A stretch of 64,000 nucleotides of DNA, taken from the NCBI GenBank assembly GCA_008921705.1, contig VFFE01008916.1:291284-355283 (forward strand). Reading direction: 5' to 3'. Origin of the DNA: Burhinus oedicnemus (Eukaryota; Chordata; Aves; Charadriiformes; Burhinidae). The notes below the pieces were generated by a model. That model worked only from the letters and a program-made list of their open reading frames with translations, was not told the origin of the DNA and made no database searches. Shown here piece after piece: positions 42,601 to 64,000 of the stretch (the first letter of the stretch is position 1; every line of letters starts with the position of its first letter). Made by a program: the position numbers and the translations under genes.

Positions 42601-44000
42601 TATGTGTCACATAGCTATTGGAGATATCTGCAGCACTTATGGCCAGTGCAGAGAATTTCCATGTTCACTCGGGTTTCTTACTCAGACAAATTCTAAAGCC
42701 CAAAAATTTTAAACATTTTAGGAAGTTAACTTCAAAAAGGTTTTCAGCCAGTTAGTGTGGTGTCCCCCTTTTCAACAAAGGATTATTTTTTGTCATATAT
42801 ATCTGCAAGCCTTCAATGACTCTAACAGTCTTTCTTTCCAAGAGTAATGGCATTCTGAAATACAAATGCCACATCTGTCAGAAATGTTTCTCCTGGAGTT
42901 ATACATTGACCCTACATCTTCGAAAAGCTCATAAACTCTGGAGTCATTCTCGTTTCAGGTATGTTACCCGTTGGTTCTTGTTCAGATTATAAAGTATTTT
43001 TTTTAAACGTTTTATTTAAGAGATCCAGATATTTAATTAAATGCTATCTTAAGTTTGGTTCAGTTTTAAACATGCCGAGCATGAAACAATTTACTACTTA
43101 GGTTTCACTACCATGTTGGAAAACCTAGTGTAAAGATGGTTAAACCAAGGGGAAAAAAAAAAAGGTCTTTTTGCTTTTATAGCTTTTGCCACTGTGAAAT
43201 TCGTGTAACCCAGACTCTTGAAAGACATTTTTTGAGCCTGCAAGTTGTATCCACCAAAGAGAGTACATAAATATATGAACAGCTTCTGTAGTATAAAGAA
43301 GCCATACTCTCCATTTTGGGACAAGAAAATCCAGCAAATAAAATATAATTATGAATAGGGATCTCTTATGTTCTGTTACATGGTGTGTATTTGATAAAAA
43401 TTACTTATTGCAACCCTCTTGCAGGTGTTCCTTCACATAGAGTGTCTTTTGAGTGCCACCTAATAAATAGCAATCTAATTCATCTTTTAATTGCTGACAT
43501 TCTCAGTTTGGGTAATCTAATTAGACGTTGTTCTTATTTTCTGCTGTAAATGCTATGTTTGTAACTTGTATTTTCAGTATTTTCAATTTTACTCCCTTAG
43601 ATATAAAGAAGATGATGAGGGTCATATGAGTTTGGATTTAGCAGTACGTAATGCTGTCATGGGTTTAGGTCAGTCTCGTAAAAACAAGATGGTAATAAGT
43701 AAGTCTTCACCAAGTCAGAACAGTTTTGGAAGTGGAGGAGGGAACTCTTGCGAAAGAGATGCTTCAACAGCAGAAGTACTTTTCACACAGCTTCAGCCAT
43801 GGTCACAAGCTACTGGAGAAAATGTTCTGATAGAAACAGAGACTTCTATGACAGAGCCTGTGTATTCCGAACTTCAAACTGCTGTACGGCTGTTTGAAAA
43901 CCATTGTACTTCCACTGAAGTTGATGAAGCAACACCAATGAATATGAAGGAAAAGCTATTAGAAATGAAACTGGGCTTAGGAATTCAGACAGCTTCCTAG
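27488..44000 (+). CDS. HINFP-like zinc finger protein (histone H4 transcription factor family), complete
   Basis: Ten coding exons: 27488-27638, 28746-28969, 32921-33032, 36911-37063, 37977-38054, 40740-40860, 41876-42014, 42843-42958 and 43601-44000, with 27485-27487 as the end of the 5' UTR; that is nine coding segments plus at least one upstream non-coding exon. They total 1494 bases, 497 codons and a stop, with all phases matching. HINFP binds histone H4 promoters and activates them at the start of S phase with NPAT. The order of about ten C2H2-type fingers, the degenerate fifth one ending Lys-Arg-Gln, and the segment Arg-Tyr-Lys-Glu after the last finger match human HINFP (517 residues, from memory). 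Divergence is large, and true HINFP lies on another chromosome in human, so this is probably a paralogue. Its own target is unknown. Confidence 0.88.
28746..28969 (+). CDS. HINFP-like coding exon 2: finger 2 and start of finger 3
   Basis: It runs from the acceptor GTTTAG to the donor GTAAGT. The first two bases complete a Glu codon. It encodes Cys-Trp-Trp-Arg-Ser-Cys ... His-Val-Asn-Phe-His followed by Ser-Tyr-His-Thr-Lys-Leu-Lys, a very HINFP-like motif, then the Cys pair of finger 3. It ends in phase 0. Confidence 0.9.
32921..33032 (+). CDS. HINFP-like coding exon 3: end of finger 3, start of finger 4
   Basis: It runs from the acceptor TTTTTAG to the donor GTAGTT. Asn-Pro-Val-Trp-Phe-Tyr-Glu-His-Val completes finger 3, and Tyr-Cys-His-Trp-Lys opens finger 4. 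It ends in phase 1. Confidence 0.88.
33872..33888. repeat. Poly-C run in a HINFP-like intron
   Basis: Seventeen consecutive C bases, able in principle to form an i-motif or G-quadruplex on the other strand. The length may be affected by sequencing error. Confidence 0.9.
36911..37063 (+). CDS. HINFP-like coding exon 4: finger 4 and degenerate finger 5
   Basis: It runs from the acceptor TGTTTTAG to the donor GTAAGT. It completes finger 4 (His-Leu-Arg-Thr-His) and encodes Cys-Pro-Thr-Cys-Gly-Gly ... His-Ala-Lys-Arg-Gln, where Gln replaces the last His. The same replacement is in human HINFP as I remember it. It ends in phase 1. Confidence 0.92.
37977..38054 (+). CDS. HINFP-like coding exon 5: finger 6
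   Basis: It runs from the acceptor AATTCAG to the donor GTAAGT. The finger Cys-Gln-Asn-Cys ... Asp-His-Met-Arg-Gly-His is one of the best-conserved parts relative to HINFP. It ends in phase 1. Confidence 0.92.
40740..40860 (+). CDS. HINFP-like coding exon 6: finger 7 and Cys pair of finger 8
   Basis: It runs from the acceptor CTTCTAG to the donor GTAAGA. It encodes Cys-Ala-Leu-Cys ... His-Ile-Arg-Phe-Arg-His, then Asp-Glu-Arg-Pro-Phe and the Cys pair of the next finger. It ends in phase 2. Confidence 0.92.
41876..42014 (+). CDS. HINFP-like coding exon 7: fingers 8 and 9
   Basis: It runs from the acceptor GTTCTCAG to the donor GTGAGT. It completes finger 8 (His-Lys-His-Val-Glu-Thr-His) and encodes finger 9 with a wide Cys spacing (Cys-Asp-Val-Glu-Gly-Cys). 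It ends in phase 0. Confidence 0.92.
42272..42294. repeat. Poly-T tract in a HINFP-like intron
   Basis: A C run followed by about 20 T bases inside the intron between coding exons 7 and 8. Confidence 0.85.
42843..42958 (+). CDS. HINFP-like coding exon 8: finger 10
   Basis: It runs from the acceptor TTTCCAAG to the donor GTATGT. It encodes Tyr-Lys-Cys-His-Ile-Cys ... His-Leu-Arg-Lys-Ala-His, followed by the basic segment that leads to Arg-Phe-Arg-Tyr-Lys. It ends in phase 2. Confidence 0.9.
43601..44000 (+). CDS. HINFP-like last coding exon and stop
   Basis: It starts after CTCCCTTAG and runs 133 codons including TAG at 43998-44000. It encodes a Tyr-Lys-Glu-Asp-Asp-Glu-Gly stretch shared with HINFP, then a Ser/Glu-rich tail with no recognised domain. 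The end Lys-Leu-Leu-Glu-Met-Lys resembles, loosely, the Met-Glu-Lys-Leu stretch near the HINFP C-terminus. Confidence 0.9.
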
Positions 44001-44252
44001 AAAAGCTGTGAAAAGTATACTTTTCAGAAGAGGTTTATTTTTTTAAACAAAATAAGTTTTAAAGTCTTCACTTTTATCCTTGTCAAACCTTGTATATAAT
44101 ACTGTATTTTCTCAGCTTTCATGTTAAATTATTCTAATGTTTTTTAGAGAATACGTGCAAGATACACACAATATTATGCACATATAATACTTTCATTTGT
44201 AGCCTTTTGGAGAAGAAACTTATATTCATATGGCATGTATGTGTGCGTGTGT

Positions 44253-44267
44253 ATTTATTTATTTATT
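44253..44267 (+). promoter_or_regulatory. AU-rich element candidate in 3' UTR
   Basis: Three overlapping ATTTA pentamers (ATTTATTTATTTATT), the pattern of class II AU-rich mRNA instability elements. It could also be a chance short tetranucleotide repeat. Confidence 0.45.
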
Positions 44268-44559
44268 AAAAAATCATAGCCTGTGGGGAAGGTGTTGAGC
44301 CGATGCATGAGACAAACAGTTTGAATTGGTAGGTAAAACATCCCATTTTTTATTAGCCCACTATGGTGTTTACTAGAAATCAGATAACAGCTTGTGAGAT
44401 GTATATAAAAACTTACAATTTTGGCAGGCTTTTTAGCTTTACTAGTGACTTTAAAATTATTTCAAGAGTTATTAGAGAGACTTTGTTATCATAATGGACT
44501 TTTAAGATTCAATGTATTGTTAAATTAATACATTTACATAAAAAAGAAACATATGTCTA

Positions 44560-44565
44560 AATAAA
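44560..44565 (+). terminator. Candidate polyadenylation signal of the HINFP-like gene
   Basis: AATAAA 560 bases after the stop codon, followed by AT- and GT-containing sequence. Confidence 0.5.
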
Positions 44566-47271
44566 ACAGTTAAAGGTGTTCATGTGGCTAACTTTAGGAT
44601 TTATATACCATTTGGTATAATGGAAATTTTATAGTTATTTGTTAAGTGCTGCAGGTACAATGATGAGAAAGTAAATGAATGATACTGGCAGTGTAGCTAA
44701 ATGTGCCTAACTGTGTTTTCATAAATAATTCCACACAGCCATAATTATTCTGACCTGTTAGGAAAAGTGCTTGGCAAAGGCATTTATTTGATTCTTATAT
44801 AAGGGGCACAGACAAAAAGACAGGTATCTTCCATTACAGTAAAAATTAATGACAGTGTTTGAACCATTTTTTAAAACAAGAACTGAATGACCCCTCGAAC
44901 TAAAATATGTGAGACTTATACACAGAAGAAGGTAGTATTCAGTCAGCTAGAAGATTAACTTACTCTGTGTTAGCTACTACCAGCTGAGGTCCCTCGAGGT
45001 CCCAGAGGCATTCTCTGAGAAGGGCTTGCTGCGCCACTCTGGAAGCAACTTTCAGCCCCTATGCAGAGCAGTATTGCATCACTCCCACTTACTGAATGTT
45101 TATTCCTTTACCTAGACAAACTGATACTGAGAGCCCAGGACAAGCAATCAACCTGCACACGGGTAAGTCCCCAGCCAACCAGAATGGAGTATCAGACCGA
45201 CTGGGAATTGCTTGAACAAAACCAGGCTGTCTGAAATTTAAGTGAGCTTGCCATGTAACCCCCAGGATTCTGAGGCACTTCTGTTTGGGAGGATTTACAC
45301 TGTGCATCTTCTGTAGAAAACTGTCCCCCTGGAACTGGCCCCTCATCATCTAACTGCCAACTGCTGTTGCAGGTGAGGACCACGAGGCCATGCTGGGCCT
45401 GTGGGGGGGGCTAGGGGGAGGAAGGACTCGTTCCCTCTCATCCCCATGGCTGGAAGAGCGCAGTGCTCTGCCCAGGGCCCTCACGAAGGCTCGTAGGAGC
45501 AGGTGAGGAGGTGGTATCAGCGCAGGTATCAAACTTAAGGGTATTACACCCCTACATGAACTGTTCCTTCTGCTTCCTACCTTCGCTGTCACAACGAGCA
45601 TGGGGAGAGCAAGCCCACTGAAGGGTCAGTGCCATTGGGCTACAGCTGCATTATGAATGGGAGCGGAGCTTGCAGGAGGGAGCCCTGAGTAATGCCCCTG
45701 ACCCTGCACCTGTGCTCAGACAGCAGCGCTCACAGCTGCTTCAGCCTAATAACCTAGACCAGGTTGCCTACGATGTTTAGCAATCTCGGCCAGAGAGAGA
45801 AAAGGAATTTAAGATCCCTGTCACAAACAGAGCCAAGATTAAAAGTGGCGGCTGTAAAAATCTCCTTCCATAGCTGTCCACCTTGTTACTGCCTTGAAAG
45901 TTCCTGCTTTGCAGGCAGCTGAGATCTTTGTGCTCAGGTTTTGGCATTATTAAATACACCGGGCTGTAATTTGTGGCAATTCAGCTGCTGTTTCAAGAGC
46001 AGTTGAGCCATCTGTGCAGTGGAGGCAGGCCAGACAGATGTGGGTGGCAGCCTGATTTTAATCTGCCTTTGTGCATGAATCAGAGACCCAGCATTTTTAA
46101 TACTTTACAATACAGGTAAAACTGAGTCACGTTTCTCTGGGCAATGAATAGGTACCACTATAGCCTCTGGGATTTCCCCTGCTAAATATCAAAGGCCTGC
46201 AACAAACAACAGAGGTGTTAATGCTTCCCAAAGAAAGAGTCCTTTATAATGGAAAGTATTAGTCAACCAGAATACAGAGGAGTCATTTTCCAGATCTTTT
46301 AGAATAGTTTACTAGAAGCCTCTAATCCAATATCCAACAATTTACTCCTTTGGGCAGATCCCCATGCCTGCCTGATTGAGAGGTTGCTGCCTTCATGCAA
46401 GCTGCACTGCAGGTCCCAAGGTTAATTTACACAAAGCCCATTCAGGGCTTCAGATGACAGGTTGAGACATGGCATTATAGATTTGTACTTGAGCTGTGGA
46501 ACCACGCTTGCAGGGCAAGGGTATGACCTGCAAGTTCTAAATTGCCACAACTTCGTGTAAGCCTGTTTGTTAAATACATTTTGGAAGACAAAATCAACAG
46601 TGAGGGCAGACACAATGGAACGATAATTTATTAATGGAGACCTATTTTTGAAAATCCTATTTTAAAATAATTTCCCTCAGTTATGCTGCTTAATGGCACT
46701 CCAGAGTTTTATCCTACTATTGCTTAGGTACCTGTTCCACTTTATTATTATTCACAGTGTTTTCATTCACACAAGGGCTTTGCAAAGCTAAAAAGTTACA
46801 TCCATTTTCTTGTCAGTAATCTAGTTTAGAACTTACATTCATATATTTGTATACAGAGGCTTTGTTAGCACCCATGTATTTACTAGGCAATAGTAGTTAG
46901 CGACAATGGATTTCAAAGTTAAGAGTTTTTTCAAATTTTATGTTAAGATTTAAGTGTTATATTAGCACTCCAAGATGCTGGTTTGCATATACAAAGCAAA
47001 ATAAAATATCCATCTGAACGAAAGCACTTTGGTAAAAAGAGGCTTTTTTCCGATTTTGATACCAAATTTTAAATTTTTCATGCTAGCTATTTGTACCAAA
47101 ATAATTGTATGTAAATCTCTTCGGTTCTGAAAACTCCGTTTTTGTTTCTGCTTAATTTTCAACGGGATTCTGAAGCAGCTTTCTCCCCCGCAAGTGCTGC
47201 CGAGTGCTCGCCCGTAGAAGCGCCCATAGAGGGTGCCCGCGGGCCGAACACGCTGACTCACCTTGCCACCT

Positions 47272-47293
47272 TGTCGCACGGTATCGTGCGACA
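47272..47293. repeat. Perfect 9-base inverted repeat with 4-base loop
   Basis: TGTCGCACG (47272-47280) and its exact complement CGTGCGACA (47285-47293) flank GTAT. It lies at the edge of a short CpG-rich patch within AT-rich intergenic DNA. Confidence 0.9.
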
Positions 47294-49653
47294 GGGGGTT
47301 ATGTGCTAAGCAAGTATCTTGGTTGACTACGTCCTTTATTCAGCGCCTCCTAGAAGAAAGAAGCCCTATGAGAAACAAGACATTATTGCTGGGATGTGGG
47401 GGACGCGGCTTGAAAAACAACTCCTTGCCGTGCACACCAGGTTATGAGGTGGACGTGAGTCATTAGGGACTTGTTCTCATGGAGCCAGATCCTCAGATAA
47501 GGCAAACTGGCGCAGGTCCACTGGAGTCTGTAGAACCAGCATAATGTCTAACTGCGGCTCTGGCACGGGACCTTTGTGGATTTCGGTGGGACGGGACTAG
47601 CCCTTGGCTTTGTGGAGGTAGGAGGAGACAGCTTGCCAAGCTGACAAAGAAACCCTTTGATAATGACCTCGGAGATGGTGCCCTGCAGCACAGCTAACAG
47701 CAGGAAAAAATGTGCCTAAAAAATGACAGTGTCTGCCAGCAAGCAGAGCAAGACAGAGCTTGGGGAACTCATGTAGAACACCTTTTTTGTTCTCGGGGGT
47801 TTGAGAACAAAAATTGAAAACTAGGCATTCTTCTCCTAAATACCGCAGAAAAAAACACGTTAGTCATTCACTGCTTACATGAATGTGATTAATCTTTTTT
47901 TTAACTTGTATTTTTTCACTTTGTACAGGCTTTTTACCATGATAAACAGAGCTGATAATGAGATATATGTAAAATTTGGGTTGTTTAATACTTTTCAAGT
48001 TCCTGAAAGCAGGGCTTTCTATTATTCTTACAGAGGAAGAATGTTAGCAAAACTAGTTCGGTAGCAGTATTTGTCTATTGGGAAAAAAAAAATAAATCTC
48101 AAAACTGGATTGTTAAGCAGGACTATTATTTTGTACAGGCTTTAAAGTTTAGCATCTGGGAGAGGAGTGGTTGCCCTGATCTGGCTTTTGGCATACAATT
48201 CCATGAAATAAGACATGTTAAAAACAATCTGCAAAATCTACCTAAAGCCCTGAAACAGTTATTTTCTTACTAGATCACATCAAATACAGAGTATGTTCTG
48301 TTACTGTCTCTACAGTGAGAAGCTTATGTGATCTCCAGCAAATTATGATGTGTCTCAGTTTTCTGCCTCTAAAGAAGAGTTCTTAGCCTTACAAGAAAGC
48401 CGCAAGATTTTTATTAACCTGTGTTCATGTTTGTTCAGCTATTAGAGTCATGAGCACTAAAAACACACTGATGAAGAGCCAGGCACAGTCCCCAGCCTGC
48501 CTTTTAATTCATGGCTTACTCTTGTACGTTCAAATCAATTTATAAAGGAACCGAGTCTTGGCGTGCTGAGCAGGCAGAGCTGCCATTAACTTCAGCTCTG
48601 AACTAGCAAAAACTCATACACATGCCTGACTCTGGGCACTAGGAGCAGCCCAGCTGCAGTGTGTAGTTGACTTCAGAAGGATTACCTACACTGTACTTTC
48701 CTTTTTAATTTTCTTCAGTGGAAAAGTTGGTTTAAGAATTCCCACCCTCTTCCTACCGCTCACTTCCACCTCCACACCGCACTTCTCAGTTGTTTGTGAG
48801 GATGTGCTTTAAATGAGATCAGTAAGGAGCTCCAGCATCTGCTACGATGTGTAACTATGCCCCTATCATCACCTTCTTCGGAGGTAGTTTCCTTCCAGCA
48901 TACTCGCCTCCCTTTCTGTTGACATCAACGAGCATCTGGTAAGTCAGGCCAACTTTCTGATCTGTCTGAAAACCAACCAAGGGAAGTTTTTTAAGTGAGA
49001 TCATTGAGCTGATTCAGTTACTGTTCAACCACGTGAACGCGAGTACAACCGTGTGAATACTAGCACCAACACAAAAGAGGGGATGGCAGTCTCCTTCAGA
49101 GACAATGTAGTTTTAGGTCGGCTTAAGCCAACTGCAGTATTGCACCCTTTCCGTGTGAAAACATAAGCATAGCTTAAATGTGTGCAGAGTGGGCAAATAG
49201 ATGGATTTTTGGTTTATCTTTTGGAAAGCTGCAAATTAGTGCTCTTTTGTATCAGCTTTTAAGGCTATTACGTAGTTGCCATCTGCTGTCTGTTCACAGA
49301 ACACAGAAGCAAAACATTTTAGCTCTAACATACAGGACAAAGGTACCCTATGACCTGTTGAATCTTCAGGTTGGCTGACACGCCAAGCAACCCTATAGAA
49401 GGACTTCATTCTAAAAAGAAAAGGCTAAAGCATTGTATTAAATCCGGTTCTCTGAAAAGACTGAGGAATACTGCAAGACAACGAAACAGAAAATTTCTTT
49501 GTGATGGCCCTGCTAATGTACATGCACAGGAGAGGAGTTATACAAGACTGGTTACCTTGCCACAAAAAGATACAGTAGGGTGGTTTCACATGATTTGTTC
49601 TAATAAACCTAGTACTGACTGTTGTTTGTCAGCCTGGCTAGCTATTAGAATAT

Positions 49654-49654
49654 T

Positions 49655-49690
<36 letters not shown>
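49654..49690. repeat. (ATTT)n microsatellite
   Basis: About nine tandem ATTT units followed by a T run. Confidence 0.95.
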
Positions 49691-49691
<1 letters not shown>

Positions 49692-51405
49692 GGCAGAGAC
49701 CAGACTGCTTTGGAATTCCCTTGCTACCTTCTCTCTCTGTTTCTTGAAGACAAGCTCTCCTGGTGCCCTTTTCCAGCCTTCCTTCACTTCACCAACTACA
49801 AGCGCAGAAGCTGGGCAGCCAGTTCTCTAAGCACCTAGCCCTTTTGAAAGCACTTAAGTCATGGAAATTCCCTCAGATGAGCTCTTTCCATGTTCTATCA
49901 TGAGCTGTCCCTCTGTTGCTGGTATTTGTTGAATTAATTCTCAAATCACAGTGCAAGTAGAAGGTACACAATCCACTTCTTGCTTAAACTCAACGACCAA
50001 CTAAGTGTAAGTTGGGTTTTGTCCAATTAATTTCATTTTGCAACTTTTGCCATCTTCCCAATAAAACAGGAGTTTCAATGGCGACCTATCTTTAGTGGAA
50101 TAAAATATCTGTTGTGCTATTTGGAACTAAGTTGTGCACACCTCCAGAAGATACAGTGTCCAAGGCCCTGGTTCTCCAGATCACTTCAATTTAAGCAGAG
50201 CTCCTTGAGAGCATGGCAGTCTCTCCAGGCTGATACAGTCACAGGCGGAGTCCCAAACCAAAGCAAGGAACAAGTCAGGATAGTCAGGAGAAGGAGGTCA
50301 GATAGAGGTGTGTTGTTAGGTCACACAGGTGGCCTAAGGGCTTGTCTCTAGACACGGCTATTTCTTATTCCTGACTTATTTAAACATAGATTTTTCTCAT
50401 TCAGAATAAGCAATTGTTTAGTTTAATCCGGAGTAAATTAAGGAGGAACAAGTCCATGTGGAATAAAGCCCTGAGAACAGACTTAATGTCCCGTGCCTTT
50501 TGAAAGTAATTAAATGCCTCTATGGATTCTTTTTAAATGGAGCTTTGCAAAGACAAGACTGACTACTGCTATTATCCTAGCTTTAAAACACATGGTCCTC
50601 TATCTATTGCCTAACCCGCCAGATTAAATGATCATACACTAACTGCCTAGAACAATCAACTTGAGTCTGATCTTCAGTATAACGAACAAACACGAGCTTT
50701 ATTAACCTTTAGACGTGTGATAGGTGTGAAGGTCCTGATGCCGAGCGGAGCAGCCCCTTCACTCTCACGTTGCGTACCGAAGGCTGCAGGCTCCTTCCTC
50801 CCGGCCACAGCGCCTCAGTAACTGAGCGAGCCTCTTTATCCGTGGGGCCGACTCCTGGGGTACCTGCAATTAGATCCACAAAAGGATTCAGGCACTGCAA
50901 CCTGCCGCCGGGATCATCAAAGCTTCTAATCCCAGGGGCAACTGGAAACCAACCAACCAACCAAAAAAATAAAAGGAGGGGGGGGGGAAGCAGAGTCACA
51001 TCAGTTCTTGGCAGTAGTTTCCCAGAGCCCCAAGATGGTCGCTTCGGAGCGTGCCTGGACAGACACCGGCCTTTGCCAGCCGGAGCAGGCTGGCCCGAGC
51101 CTCGGACACACAGACGAAGGGTTTGTCCTCCTCTGCCGGAGGGACGCGACCACCCCGGGCTTCCCAGAGCAGGCCCTGCCTAGAAGAAAAGCTGCCGCTG
51201 CTTCCCTTTTATTTAAGAGCTTCATTTTGTCGGAGCCCGCGCAGCGCTCCGAGCCCACCCCGGCGGTGAGGGGGGGACACACCGCCCTTTACAGGTGTCG
51301 GGTCCCAAACGCTCTCCCGGCCCTGGGGACATCCTGAGGGGGCCAAGGAGGGCGCTACCACCCGCCTAACCGGGCCGCAACCGCTCCCCGCCGCGGCCCG
51401 GCCCA

Positions 51406-51415
51406 GGAAGTGACG
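51406..51415 (+). promoter_or_regulatory. ETS/CRE-like composite motif
   Basis: GGAAGTGACG joins an ETS core (GGAA) with a CRE half site (TGACG), a pattern common in CpG-island promoters. It lies about 120 bases before the RIPK4 ATG. Confidence 0.45.
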
Positions 51416-51437
51416 CCATTCCCCCCCCCCTCACACC

Positions 51438-51444
51438 TGACTCA
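51438..51444. promoter_or_regulatory. AP-1 consensus site
   Basis: TGACTCA, the exact AP-1 heptamer, about 95 bases before the RIPK4 ATG. RIPK4 acts in epidermal differentiation, where AP-1 factors are active; that link is inference. Confidence 0.45.
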
Positions 51445-51535
51445 CCTGGGCGGGCGGTGACGGCGGCGGTGCCGGGCGGGCGGTGGCGGCCTTTGGAGGA
51501 GCAACAGCAGCAGCAGCAGCAGCGGTGGCAGCATC

Positions 51536-64000
<12,465 letters not shown>

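Larger units (their letters stand above)
44001..44590 (+). other. Probable 3' UTR of the HINFP-like gene
   Basis: AT-rich non-coding sequence after the stop. It contains overlapping ATTTA pentamers at 44253-44267 and an AATAAA at 44560-44565. Confidence 0.65.
44600..50700. other. Intergenic region between the HINFP-like gene and RIPK4
   Basis: No supportable gene. The open frames are short and without recognised domains. It contains an (ATTT)n repeat at 49654-49690 and a small CpG-rich patch near 47.17-47.30 kb. GC content rises again after about 50.7 kb. Confidence 0.6.

Noticed and set aside
46962..47279. 105-codon open frame on the - strand across the CpG-rich patch
   Set aside because: No recognisable domain and no splice partner was found. 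Its basic composition follows from local base content.

Overview
This window reads as nuclear DNA from a bird. The main reason is an interrupted CR1-type LINE whose 3' end carries the two tandem ATTCTATG octamers typical of avian CR1, plus a second, older CR1 3' fragment in antisense. Gene structure is vertebrate: short exons, GT-AG introns, CpG-island promoters and many zinc-finger exons. The species cannot be named from the sequence. Two 20-N assembly gaps are present (25703-25722 and 51735-51754).

Three protein genes lie head to tail on the + strand. (1) 664-17374 holds the C-terminal half of PRDM15. The SET/PR domain and promoter lie upstream of the window. Fourteen exons can be placed by reading frame, splice phase and family similarity. 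They encode about 716 residues with 13 C2H2-type fingers and the conserved C-terminal region ending in Met-Tyr-Ser-Tyr. (2) 27488-44000 is a complete ten-exon coding region (497 codons plus stop, all phases compatible) for a paralogue or homologue of the histone H4 transcription factor HINFP. Its CpG-island promoter lies at about 25.0-25.9 kb. (3) 51536-57397 holds the first two coding exons of the kinase gene RIPK4, with its own CpG-island promoter. The rest of the gene lies beyond the right edge. PRDM15 followed by RIPK4 on the same strand matches human 21q22.3 as I remember it; I recall no HINFP-like gene between them in human.

The most interesting observation is in PRDM15. The last zinc fingers known from the mammalian protein are not encoded intact. 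Between 12941 and 13151 there is a collinear but decayed copy of that coding sequence, with stop codons, frame changes and lost zinc ligands. The conserved segment after it (13152-13222) is intact and can be reached through an AG at 13150-13151 that keeps the frame with the upstream exon. This suggests loss of the terminal fingers by exon decay, with use of a new internal splice acceptor.

The remaining sequence is introns, 3' UTRs and two intergenic stretches (about 18.3-25.0 kb and 44.6-50.7 kb). I find simple repeats, the CR1 copies and a small CpG-rich patch with a perfect inverted repeat near 47.28 kb, but no further supportable genes. The three genes are neighbours by synteny; nothing in the sequence says they form a pathway.
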